A stretch of DNA of 64,000 bases, from the NCBI GenBank assembly GCA_009379815.1, contig WHSY01000004.1:1-64000 (forward strand). The letters run 5' to 3'. Of this stretch, positions 1 through 7,055 are shown piece after piece. Source of the stretch: Pseudonocardiaceae bacterium (GTDB taxonomy: Bacteria > Actinomycetota > Actinomycetes > Mycobacteriales > Pseudonocardiaceae). Position 1 is the stretch's first letter; each line of letters starts with the position of its first letter. The notes beneath the pieces are model-generated. The model had not been told where the DNA came from and ran no database searches. It was given only the letters and a program-made list of their open reading frames with translations. A program made the translations under genes and the position numbers.

Positions 1-217
1 ACAGCCGCCCGAGCTCATCCCAGTAGTGCTGCACCTCCTCGGTATCGAGCAGACCCGGGACCTGCAGATACCCGTTGCGGTCATAGGAGTCGACCTCGGC
101 GCCGGTGACCGGACCGCTGCTGGTCCCCGGCCACGCCGTCGGATGCGACCGCTCGATCATCCTCGGACGATCCGACACCCGCGTCGGATAACTGTCGGGC
201 ATCGTGCTGACGGTCAT
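1..217 (-). CDS. ectD: Ectoine hydroxylase, N-terminal part (runs off the window)
   Basis: Reading leftwards from an ATG at 217, 72 codons are open to the window edge. The start is supported by GGAGGA about 7 bases upstream (226-231). The peptide has the pattern of EctD N-termini: a YPTRVSDRP stretch, then ERSHPTAWPG, then SYDRNGYLQVPGLLDTEEVQ, the opening of the Fe(II)/2-oxoglutarate-dependent phytanoyl-CoA dioxygenase fold. EctD converts the compatible solute ectoine to 5-hydroxyectoine in the cytoplasm. The iron ligands (HxD...H) would lie in the missing part. No ectABC gene is visible on the upstream (right-hand) side, so ectD here either has its own promoter or is the first gene of a unit lying to the left. 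Another dioxygenase of the PhyH family is possible but the N-terminal motif argues for EctD. Confidence 0.85.
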   Translation of the reverse strand, partial: MTVSTMPDSYPTRVSDRPRMIERSHPTAWPGTSSGPVTGAEVDSYDRNGYLQVPGLLDTEEVQHYWDELGRL

Positions 218-598
218 GTGTTGATCCTCCTTCGCCGTATCCGTCGGTGCGCGGTGCGAACAGACATTATCCGACTAAGACCCCTGAAACGTGCGCTGGT
301 CAAAACCCGGTGGGCGGATTGCCGCAGCGCCGGCCGGTTCAAACATCGGATTCTCGTCGGCGAGGATCGCGATGCGGTGTCCGATCAATTGCGCGGGCAG
401 CAGCGCAGGCTCCGTATCACGGACAGCGTCGCCTGGGTGCACAGCACATCTCGGCGAGATATCCGGCCGTAACAGCCGGGGTCTCAGCCCGCCAACCGGT
501 GGCTCAGCGAGCGGACCGGGTGTCGACCACATGCCCTTCGGGCGGGCCGCGCCGCAGCGTGCCGACCATGCAGGATCGACCGGCCACGAGAAGGAGTC
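218..598. other. Intergenic stretch between ectD and the FUSC fragment
   Basis: This 381-base gap separates two divergent starts. Reading frames exist on both strands but none has a recognisable domain or a convincing ribosome binding site. On the minus strand GATAAT (266-271) about 50 bases before the ectD start could be a -10 element; I see no well-spaced -35. On the plus strand AAGGAG at 591-596 belongs to the next gene. Otherwise I see nothing. Confidence 0.5.
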
Positions 599-967
599 AT
601 GTCCGAGAACCAGCAGTCTGCCGGCACGAGCGGGTCCACGCGGCTGTACGACCGGCTAGCGCGCGCACCGCGCCACGTGCTGACCACGCTGCGGCGGGCA
701 AGGGACCACGGTGGCCACGAGCGTGAGGTCGTGCTGCTGGTGGTCAAGAGCACCATCGCCGCGGTCGTGTCCTGGGCTGTGGCCAACCAGCTCGGGATGT
801 CCTCGGCGACCTTCGCGCCGTTCTCCGCGCTGCTCGTCGTGCAATCGACTGTCCCCAGCGATCCGATGCCGGCGACGACGTTTGAGCGCGGCAGTCACCT
901 GGGTAGTCCGAGTTCTGCACCGCGCTCACAGCTGCAGGCAGGCTACGAGGTTCTGCTGAAGAGCTGA
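599..967 (+). pseudogene. Truncated FUSC/aromatic acid exporter family protein
   Basis: The 122-codon frame has a good AAGGAG ribosome binding site just before ATG 599. Residues about 40-85 (VKSTIAAVVSWAVANQLGMS, then FAPFSALLVVQSTV) match the first membrane hairpin of the FUSC/ArAE (aromatic acid exporter) family, whose members usually have several hundred residues and multiple membrane spans. After about residue 86 the similarity stops and an unrelated low-complexity tail runs to a stop at 965-967, so most of the transporter is missing. This looks like an internal deletion rather than a short natural protein. It is not expected to transport anything by itself. Confidence 0.6.
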
Positions 968-1015
968 CGCCGGCGCTGTCGGCGACACCAAGCAAGCGAC
1001 ACGAGAGGACGGGAC

Positions 1016-1192
1016 ATGGCAGACGAGAGCAAGGCCGAGCACAAGGCCGAGGAGCTCAAGGGAAAGGCCAAGGAGAAGGCCGGCGAGGCCACTGACAACG
1101 AGCAGTGGCAGGCCGAGGGAAGGGCTGAGCAGACCAAGAGCAGCTTGAAGCAGGCCGGTGAGAAGGTGAAGGACGCCTTCAAGAAGAAGTAG
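1016..1192 (+). CDS. CsbD family stress protein
   Basis: A 58-residue protein, very rich in Lys, Glu and Ala, starting at ATG 1016 behind GAGAGGACGGG. It contains the CsbD-type pattern HKAEELKGKAKEKAGEATDN followed by an amphipathic Lys-rich helix and ends in FKKK. CsbD-like proteins are small, hydrophilic, general-stress-induced proteins of unknown biochemical role; in Bacillus csbD belongs to the sigma-B regulon. The usual length is 55-70 residues, so this copy is complete. A hairpin that may act as terminator follows at 1212-1243. A DUF2267 gene lies just downstream, a common companion among actinobacterial stress genes. Confidence 0.85.
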   Translation: MADESKAEHKAEELKGKAKEKAGEATDNEQWQAEGRAEQTKSSLKQAGEKVKDAFKKK

Positions 1193-1211
1193 GACTCGGC
1201 GCAACGCGAAA

Positions 1212-1243
1212 CGCCCCGTCGCGAGCACCGCTCGGGCGGGGCG
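1212..1243 (+). terminator. Hairpin downstream of the CsbD gene
   Basis: CGCCCCG (1212-1218) pairs perfectly with CGGGGCG (1237-1243) around an 18-base loop that can itself pair partly. It starts 20 bases after the CsbD stop. There is no T-tract, as is usual for GC-rich actinobacterial terminators. Confidence 0.5.
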
Positions 1244-1323
1244 GCGTCCGGCAGGTAGCCGTGGTAGCGCCCGGGAGGGCGAGCGCCGCGCCCCACGAAG
1301 TTCCGAGCACGGAGAGGTGCACG

Positions 1324-1722
1324 ATGACCTACCCCGAACCGGGTGGACCCACCAAGGAGTCCTTCATCTCCCAGGTGCAGGACAAGATCGGTGTGCAGAC
1401 CCGCGAAGAGGCCGAGCGAGTTGCCCGGGCGACCCTGCGAACCCTGGCGGAGCAGGTCAGTTCCGGCGAGATGGGCAAGCTCGCTTCGGCGCTACCCCCT
1501 GAGCTTCGCGACGAGCTCGCCGGGGTCCGCGGGCAGGCTCAGTCGTTCGGCAAGGACACATTCCTCGACACGATCACCGGCCAGATCGACACCGTGTCGC
1601 TGGACACCGCTGAGCACCACGTCCGCGGCGTCCTCCGAGTGGTGCGCGCGTGGACGCCGGACGAGGACGTCGAGACCGCGCGGGAGCAACTTCCTCCCGG
1701 CATCTCGGAACTGTTCGCCTGA
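1324..1722 (+). CDS. DUF2267 domain protein
   Basis: A 132-residue soluble protein. I start it at ATG 1324 (MTYPEPGGPT) because GGAGAGG lies 7 bases upstream; a longer in-frame start at 1261 would add a tail with no family character. The sequence shows the DUF2267 pattern: a helical region with EEAERVARATLRTLAEQVS, LPPELRD, then a second helical repeat ending in EQLPPGISELF. DUF2267 proteins are small helical cytoplasmic proteins of unknown function, often found beside stress or PRC-barrel proteins in actinobacteria. It probably belongs with the CsbD gene 130 bases upstream, although a hairpin separates them. No catalytic motif is visible. Confidence 0.8.
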   Translation: MTYPEPGGPTKESFISQVQDKIGVQTREEAERVARATLRTLAEQVSSGEMGKLASALPPELRDELAGVRGQAQSFGKDTFLDTITGQIDTVSLDTAEHHVRGVLRVVRAWTPDEDVETAREQLPPGISELFA

Positions 1723-1731
1723 CGTCGTCTC

Positions 1732-2538
1732 CTACCGGGAGTCGGACGGGTAGACCGTGGCGGGACTGCTGCGGGACCAGTCGAGCATGAGCAGGGTGGC
1801 GTCGTCCTACAGGCGCCCGCCCTGGTGCTCCAGCACCGCATGGGACAGTCGACGCAAGGTCTCCGGGGCGGGCTTCACTGCGCTCGGCGAAGTAGCAACG
1901 GTGGGTGCCTTGGGATGAGGTAGGCCAGCTCACCGGCGCGGGTGTCGAGCCGAGCGAGCGCCGCGGTGACGAACCGGTTGCCGGGGCTTTCCTCTCGACG
2001 AGCAGCTCGTCGGCCCGGCGAGCCATCGTCGTCAGGTCGCTCTCACCGTGGACCCGGGCATTACGGATCGCGGCCAGGGCGATGGCGGTGCTCACACCGG
2101 CCTGCAGATCGTGACCGACCGCGTCGAAAACGGCGAAGAAGGCGGTGTCGTCGCCGACCGCGTAGTCGAAGCCGACACCCCCGAGCATCGGCACCCACAA
2201 CACCGGCTCACCGCGCTCGTCGGTGGCCGCGACGACGTCGACGTGCTGGAAGGCACGCCCGGCGACGGTTCCGTCCACATTGGTCGGTTCTCCATGTCGA
2301 ACCCCAGTGGCACCAGTGCCCGCTGGGCGAGGTCGACGAGATACATCGCGGCGGTCATCCCCAGCCGGTCGGCCGCCCGGCCGGCCATGCGCGGCAGATC
2401 CTCGCCGGTCGCGGCGTGGGACTCTTCGATGACACCGGTCAGTGCCTGCCACCAGCCCTGCAGCCCGTTGTCCAGCCGCCCATGCAACACCAGGGTCGCG
2501 CCACGGTCACGCTCGGGTGTGTTGCAAATAATCGTCAC
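1732..2538 (-). pseudogene. SpoIIE/PP2C-type phosphatase, multiply frameshifted
   Basis: Pieces of one protein of the actinobacterial SpoIIE (PP2C-type Ser/Thr phosphatase) family can be read in order on the minus strand, but in different frames. The N-terminal part (LTGVIEESHAATGEDLP ... AAMYLVDLAQRALVPL) runs from about GTG 2538 to about 2290. The next frame gives VDGTVAGRAFQHVDVV, LWVPMLGGV and VFDAVGHDLQAG to about 1980. A third frame gives NRFVTAALARLDTRAGELAY. The end, LSHAVLEHQGGRL then DDATLLMLDW, is interrupted by in-frame stops. VFDAVGHDLQAG corresponds to the family's conserved metal-binding YDAVGHGL element. At least two frameshifts plus stops make it non-functional. Intact relatives act in anti-sigma/anti-anti-sigma partner switching. 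Confidence 0.75.
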
Positions 2539-2687
2539 GCTGCGAACCCCGCGCGGTGCGGCTGCGAAGGTCCGTCGGGCGAAAACTCGGTACAGCTGAC
2601 AAGCTGTCGCACGCTTTGTGCTTTTCGTCGTTGCGCCGCCGGCTCGCGGAACCAGGTCGGGGGAGACCAAGGAGTGAGGAGTACTGG

Positions 2688-3401
2688 ATGGCCCAGCCGC
2701 GCGACGGCGCTGCACGCTGCAGCACGGTGTTACTCGTGGTGGCCAAGGCACCGGAGCCCGGCCACGCCAAGACCCGGCTGTCGCCCCCCGCGACGGAGGG
2801 CCAGGCCGCCGACATCGCCGCCGCGAGCCTACTCGACACCTTCCGCGCGGTGCGGTCGGCTGACGGGGCGGCCGCGGCGGTGGCGCTGACCGGGACGATG
2901 GCGCGAGCCCGGCGCCGTGACGAGCTCGCTGCCGCCCTGCACGCCGCGACGGTGCTGCGTCAGCGCGGTGACGGCCTCGCTGCGCGGCTCGCTGCGGCCC
3001 ACGCCGACGCGAGCACGGCGCTGCCGGGGAGGCCGGTGCTGCAGATCGGGATGGACACCCCGCAGCTCACCGGTGACCTGCTGGCCCGCTGCGCGCGGCC
3101 GCTGCGCCGTCGCGGCGGTCCCGACGCGGTGCTCGGCCCGGCCTGCGACGGGGGTTGGTGGGCACTGGGGGTCGCCGACCCCCAGCATGCCGAGCTGCTG
3201 CGGGCGGTACCGATGTCACGGCCCGACACCGGCGAGCTGACCCTGCGGGCGTTGCGGTCGGCGGGGCTGCGGGTCGAGCTGCTCGACGAGCTCGACGACG
3301 TGGACACCATGACCGATGCCCGACGTGTCGCGGCGCAGCTGGCGGGGTCGCGATTCGCCGAAGCCGTGAGCGCGGTGGCTGTCCCGTCGGGTGTCCGATG
3401 A
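2688..3401 (+). CDS. DUF2064 (GT-A-like, TIGR04282-type) glycosyltransferase-like protein
   Basis: A 237-residue cytoplasmic protein starting at ATG 2688 behind GGAGTGAGGAG. The N-terminus VLLVVAKAPEPGHAKTRL is the signature of the DUF2064/TIGR04282 family, a nucleotide-diphospho-sugar transferase (GT-A) fold; QIGMDTPQLT supplies the DxD-like position and LGPACDGGWWALG is the conserved C-terminal block. These proteins probably transfer or handle activated sugars, but no substrate can be read from the sequence. The stop overlaps the start of the next gene (ATGA at 3398-3401), so it is translationally coupled to the methyltransferase. An epimerase gene sits opposite, suggesting a glycan or glycolipid locus. 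Confidence 0.85.
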   Translation: MAQPRDGAARCSTVLLVVAKAPEPGHAKTRLSPPATEGQAADIAAASLLDTFRAVRSADGAAAAVALTGTMARARRRDELAAALHAATVLRQRGDGLAARLAAAHADASTALPGRPVLQIGMDTPQLTGDLLARCARPLRRRGGPDAVLGPACDGGWWALGVADPQHAELLRAVPMSRPDTGELTLRALRSAGLRVELLDELDDVDTMTDARRVAAQLAGSRFAEAVSAVAVPSGVR

Positions 3402-4003
3402 GCGCGGCGTTCGACGACGCGCTGGCCACAAGCCACTGCTGGCTGCAGCTCGACGGCGGGCAGCGCCACGAGCTCCCGGTATGGCGGTGGCACGCCGAGC
3501 CCGACGAGGCCGACGAGCTGATGCTGCACCGGTGTCAGGGGTCCACTTTGGACGTGGGGTGCGGCCCCGGCCGGCTGACCCGCGCGCTGCGGGAGCGAGG
3601 CACGGTGGCGCTGGGCATCGACACCTCGCCACGGGCCGTGCAGCTGACCGAGCGGCGCGGGGGGATCGCGCTACGGCAGAGCGTTTTCGAGCCCGTACCC
3701 CTCGAGGGCTCGTGGCAGCACGTGCTGCTGGCCGACGGCAACGTCGGCATCGGCGGCGATCCGATGGCGCTGCTCGGTCGGGTGGGTGAGCTGCTCGCCG
3801 CGGGCGGTACCGCGATCGTCGAGGTCGGTCCACCCGGGACGGGGTTGCGGTGCGGGCACGCCCGCATCGGCTCCGGTCCGCTCTTCCCGTGGTCGGTGCT
3901 CGGCGCCGACGCTGTCGCGTCCCTGGTCACCGGTGCCGGGTTCGAGCCGGTGTGGGACAGCAGCCATGACGGCAGGTGGTTCGTCGAGCTCGTCCGGCCC
4001 TGA
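3398..4003 (+). CDS. Class I SAM-dependent methyltransferase
   Basis: A 201-residue soluble enzyme that begins inside the stop codon of the previous gene (ATGA). Motif I is LDVGCGPGRLTRALRERG, followed by an acidic end of strand 2 in LGIDTSPRAVQLTERRGG; GSWQHVLLADGNVGIGGDP and GGTAIVEVGPPG correspond to later motifs of the Rossmann-like methyltransferase fold. The acceptor substrate is not evident. Operon position after a DUF2064 glycosyltransferase-like gene suggests methylation of a sugar, lipid or related surface precursor (inference). A block of four 16-bp tandem repeats begins two bases after its stop codon. Confidence 0.85.
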   Translation: MSAAFDDALATSHCWLQLDGGQRHELPVWRWHAEPDEADELMLHRCQGSTLDVGCGPGRLTRALRERGTVALGIDTSPRAVQLTERRGGIALRQSVFEPVPLEGSWQHVLLADGNVGIGGDPMALLGRVGELLAAGGTAIVEVGPPGTGLRCGHARIGSGPLFPWSVLGADAVASLVTGAGFEPVWDSSHDGRWFVELVRP

Positions 4004-4004
4004 G

Positions 4005-4068
4005 TGGGGTTCAGCCACGCTGGGGTTCAGCCACGCTGGGGTTCAGCCACGCTGGGGTTCAACCACGC
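4005..4068. repeat. Four tandem 16-bp repeats between convergent genes
   Basis: The unit TGGGGTTCAGCCACGC is repeated four times without spacing (4005-4020, 4021-4036, 4037-4052, 4053-4068); the last copy has one G-to-A change. The last unit contains the stop codon of the epimerase gene on the opposite strand (4059-4061), and the first begins right after the methyltransferase stop. It lies where transcripts converge. Confidence 0.95.
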
Positions 4069-5105
4069 AGTGGTGCGGTGGCGAACTCGGCCATCCCCTC
4101 GTCGAAGCCGATTCCGGCCTGGTACCCGAGCTCGTCACGGGCCCGCTGCGGGGAGGCGACGACGTGGCGGACGTCGCCGAGCCGGAACTGGCCGGTCACG
4201 ACGGGATCCGGCCCTCCCGCCACCGCGGCGAGCCGGGCGGCCATGTCCGCGATCGTGTGAGGCTGCCCGGAGCAGACGTTGTAGGCCTCGAAGCCATCAC
4301 CCGCCCGCTGCAGCGCCGCCAGGTTGGCCGCGGCGACGTCGCGCACGTGCACGAAGTCCCGACGCTGCGCGCCGTCCTCGAACACCTGCGGCGGCTGGCC
4401 CCGCACCAGGGAGGAGCGGAAGATCGAGGCGACACCCGCGTACGGGGTGTCGCGCGGCATCCGCGGCCCGTAGACGTTGTGGTAGCGCAGGGCGACGGTG
4501 CTACCGCGGGTGTGGCGCGCCCACGCGGCGGCGAGGTGTTCCTGGGCGAGCTTGGTGGCGGCGTAGGTGTTGCGGGGATCCGGAGCGGCGTCCTCCGGGA
4601 CCGTTTCCGGCTCCAGCAGCCCGTCGCAGTGCGGGCAACGCGGGTCGAAGATCCCGCCGTGCAGATCCTCGGCGGTCCGCGGGCTGGGGCGGATCGCGCC
4701 GTGCCGGGCGCAGGTGTAACGGCCCTCGCCGTAGACGACCATCGAGCTGGCCAGCACCAGCTGCGCCACGCCCGCCCGCTCCATGGCAGCCAGCAGCGTC
4801 GCCGTGCCCAGGTCGTTGTGCGACACGTACTCCGGCATGTCCGAGACCCCGACGCCCAGACCGACCATGGCGGCCTGGTGGCACACGGCGTCCACCCCGC
4901 GCAATGCGCGGTCGAGCAGGTCCGGGTCGCGCACGTCGCCGTCGATCAGCTCGTGCCCGGCGAGGTACTCCGGGCGGCCCGCTGCGTCGCCGTGCGCCGC
5001 GGGCAGCAGGGTGTCGAGCAGCCGCACCTCGTGCCCGCTGCCGGCGAGCAGGTCGGCAACGTGGGACCCGACGAACCCGGCTCCACCGGTCACCAGGACG
5101 CGCAT
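4059..5105 (-). CDS. NAD-dependent nucleotide-sugar epimerase/dehydratase (extended SDR)
   Basis: A 348-residue enzyme starting at ATG 5105. VLVTGGAGFVGSHVADLLAGSG is the extended-SDR NAD-binding loop (TGGAGFVG). SSMVVYGEG supplies the catalytic Ser, and NTYAATKLAQEH the YxxxK pair (Tyr in NTYAATK). LRYHNVYGPRMPRDTPYAGVASIFRSSLVRG and RRDFVHVRDVAAAN are typical of GalE/RmlB-like nucleotide-sugar enzymes. An insert with two CxxC-like cysteines (DPRCPHCDGLLE) lies between the Ser and Tyr motifs, as in some actinobacterial epimerases. The likely role is interconversion of an NDP-sugar for a surface glycan. It converges on the DUF2064/methyltransferase pair; its final codons lie in the 16-bp tandem repeat. 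Confidence 0.9.
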   Translation of the reverse strand: MRVLVTGGAGFVGSHVADLLAGSGHEVRLLDTLLPAAHGDAAGRPEYLAGHELIDGDVRDPDLLDRALRGVDAVCHQAAMVGLGVGVSDMPEYVSHNDLGTATLLAAMERAGVAQLVLASSMVVYGEGRYTCARHGAIRPSPRTAEDLHGGIFDPRCPHCDGLLEPETVPEDAAPDPRNTYAATKLAQEHLAAAWARHTRGSTVALRYHNVYGPRMPRDTPYAGVASIFRSSLVRGQPPQVFEDGAQRRDFVHVRDVAAANLAALQRAGDGFEAYNVCSGQPHTIADMAARLAAVAGGPDPVVTGQFRLGDVRHVVASPQRARDELGYQAGIGFDEGMAEFATAPLRG

Positions 5106-5284
5106 TTGGATCAGGTCCTCCCGGTCTTCGACATGACCGGCGAATGCTACGCGCTGCAGAACGGTCATGAAGGAGCGATGCCGGAGCTGTTCGTGCGGAC
5201 CCGCCGATCGGTTCGACATACCGGGCGCGAGATGGCTCACCGGCCCCGCCCAGTTTGTCCGGGTGTAACCCCAGCTAATCCGGA

Positions 5285-5323
5285 GTGTGGATGAGGCCTG
5301 GTGATTGCAGGCCTCATCCACAC
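5285..5323. repeat. Perfect 16-bp inverted repeat in a divergent intergenic region
   Basis: GTGTGGATGAGGCCTG (5285-5300) pairs perfectly with CAGGCCTCATCCACAC (5308-5323) across a 7-base loop. It lies between the divergent starts at 5105 and 5382, 59 bases before the secreted-protein gene, so it is not positioned as the terminator of either flanking gene. It could be a 5'-leader structure of the downstream gene, an operator, or a relic terminator. Confidence 0.9.
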
Positions 5324-5381
5324 CGGCCCTGACGGGCCCGCCATCACGCAATCGACAGACAACAGAAGGGATGAGCTTCTG

Positions 5382-5729
5382 ATGCGCACGACGTATCGCA
5401 TGCTGACCGCCGGAGCGCTGAGCCTGCCGCTGGCCCTGGGCATCTCCGGAACCGCAATGGCCGGCACCGAGGCGCAAAGCCAGGTCTCCGAGGATCCCGC
5501 GGCAGTGAGTGTCCAGTTCCAGAACCATGACGACAGCACCCACGAGCAGCGTAACGCCGGCGGCGAGGCCCGCGCGAGCGAGGACGAGGGCTTGAGCCTC
5601 GACCTGAACTCGGACGGCCTGCTCGGCTTCGGCGACAACGAGGGCCGTGACCACGATGGCCAGGACGACGGCATCGTGAGTGGCATCCTCGGCAGCGACG
5701 AGGGTGACGACAACAACGGCATCCTCTGA
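5382..5729 (+). CDS. Small secreted acidic protein
   Basis: A 115-residue protein with a clear Sec signal peptide (MRTTYRMLTAG, hydrophobic core LSLPLALGI, cleavage likely after AMA at residue 27). I use ATG 5382 because it gives this signal peptide; AGAAGGG lies about 12 bases upstream. The mature part is hydrophilic and strongly acidic, with many Asp, Glu, Gly and Asn and stretches such as SLDLNSDGLLGFGDNEGRDH and a C-terminal DEGDDNNGIL. No domain is recognised. The D-rich patches could bind Ca2+ but no EF-hand loop is clear. A strong terminator follows within 20 bases, so it is a single-gene unit. Confidence 0.7.
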   Translation: MRTTYRMLTAGALSLPLALGISGTAMAGTEAQSQVSEDPAAVSVQFQNHDDSTHEQRNAGGEARASEDEGLSLDLNSDGLLGFGDNEGRDHDGQDDGIVSGILGSDEGDDNNGIL

Positions 5730-5748
5730 CCTGGCTCACACAGCACAC

Positions 5749-5780
5749 GAAGGGCCCGCCGGGTCACCGGCGGGCCCTTC
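5749..5780 (+). terminator. Strong hairpin terminator
   Basis: GAAGGGCCCGCCGG (5749-5762) and CCGGCGGGCCCTTC (5767-5780) form a perfect 14-bp stem with a 4-base loop, 19 bases after the stop of the secreted acidic protein. No U-tract follows, but stem strength and position fit an actinobacterial terminator. Confidence 0.85.
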
Positions 5781-5919
5781 GCGCGGCTGCGCACCGTGTG
5801 CCCGGCACCCGGCGGCGTGCTGTGGAATGACCAGCAACCGCGACGGCCGCGGCGAACCCCGCGACGGTGACGATCGAATCGTGCGGGTGGAGCTGAAGTG
5901 ACGACCCTGGATAGGTGAG

Positions 5920-6951
5920 ATGGAACCACGGATCACCCGACGTCGAGCCCTCGCGGTGGGGGGCACGCTGGCACTGCTGGCGTCCGGATGTGGCGTCGAG
6001 CGCTCGGACCCCGCAGCCCGCGACCCCGGCTCGCGGCTACCTCCGCCCGCCGAGACTGCGAACTCGCCGGAACAGACGCGCACGCCCAGCGGTGACGTGG
6101 TGGCGATCGGGCCGATCGCCGAGGGCGTGGTGGCCGACCCGCGGACCGGGCTGGTCGCGGTGGGATTGCGCGATCCGTTCCGGCTCGCGCTGGTCGATGG
6201 CGCCAGCGGCGAGGTGCGCCGGGAGGTACCGCTGTCGGGCCACCTGCGCCACCTGCAGTTGGAGGCACCCGGCGGCCCGGTGCTGGTACCCGCCGAGAGC
6301 GCGAACGCACTGCTACGGGTGGCGCTGCCCGCGGGCGAGGTGATCTCCCGGGTCGGCGTCGATCGGTTCCCGCATGATGCGACGGCCACCGCCGGCGGCA
6401 GCATCGTGGTCGCCAACGAGTTCGGTGGCACCGTGTCGGTCGTCGAAGGTGGTCGCGTCGTGCACGCCTTCGGCAACGCCACCCAGCCGGGCGGGGTGGA
6501 CGCGGTGGGGGAGCGGGTCGGCATGGTCGACGTCCGGGAGAACTCGCTGACCGTCTACGACATCCCCGGCCGGCGGCGGATCGCCGAACTTCCCGCCGGC
6601 GAGGGGACGACCCATGTGGTCACCGGCCCGCGGGGGCGGCTGCTGGTGGCCGATACCGAAGGCGACGCGATCACCATCTTCGGGCTCGACCCCGAACCGC
6701 GTATGCTCGACCGCCTCCCGCTGCCAGGCAGTCCCTACGGCATCAGCTACGACGACGCTCGTGACTGGCTGTGGGTGACCCTGACTGCGACCAACGAGGT
6801 GGTCGGCATCGACTTCGCCGGCGGAGCACCGCGGGTCGCGGTCCGGCTGCCCACCATCCGCCAGCCCAACACGGTCGCCGTGAACAGCGCGACCGGCCGG
6901 GTGTTCGTGGCCAGCCCGACCGAGGGCGCCCTCCAGCTCATCGACGCCTGA
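5920..6951 (+). CDS. YncE-like beta-propeller lipoprotein
   Basis: A 343-residue exported protein starting at ATG 5920 behind GGATAGGTGAG. The N-terminus has twin arginines (ITRRRALAVGG) and a lipobox LLASGC with Cys24, so it is probably a Tat- or Sec-exported lipoprotein. The mature part is a chain of about six or seven blade-like repeats with Gly-Val-Asp and V-V-D/E elements (e.g. ISRVGVDRFPHDATATAGGS, VVANEFGGTVSVVEGG, NTVAVNSATGRVFVASP), typical of YncE/NHL-like beta-propellers. No catalytic residues can be assigned; such proteins usually bind ligands or proteins on the outer face of the membrane. It follows the sugar-modification genes and may belong to the same surface locus (inference). 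Confidence 0.75.
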   Translation: MEPRITRRRALAVGGTLALLASGCGVERSDPAARDPGSRLPPPAETANSPEQTRTPSGDVVAIGPIAEGVVADPRTGLVAVGLRDPFRLALVDGASGEVRREVPLSGHLRHLQLEAPGGPVLVPAESANALLRVALPAGEVISRVGVDRFPHDATATAGGSIVVANEFGGTVSVVEGGRVVHAFGNATQPGGVDAVGERVGMVDVRENSLTVYDIPGRRRIAELPAGEGTTHVVTGPRGRLLVADTEGDAITIFGLDPEPRMLDRLPLPGSPYGISYDDARDWLWVTLTATNEVVGIDFAGGAPRVAVRLPTIRQPNTVAVNSATGRVFVASPTEGALQLIDA

Positions 6952-7055
6952 GCAGCACGGTCGGCGGTTACTCGGTGCGGATGGATCGCGCCACCGCGCC
7001 TTGATGTGCGCCCGGCCAGTGCCGCCGCCGGAGGGGCCGCTTGGTCGCGGCCGGC

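Noticed and set aside
275-532. Minus-strand 85-codon frame upstream of ectD
   Set aside because: No ribosome binding site or recognisable domain; it overlaps the region expected to hold the ectD promoter.
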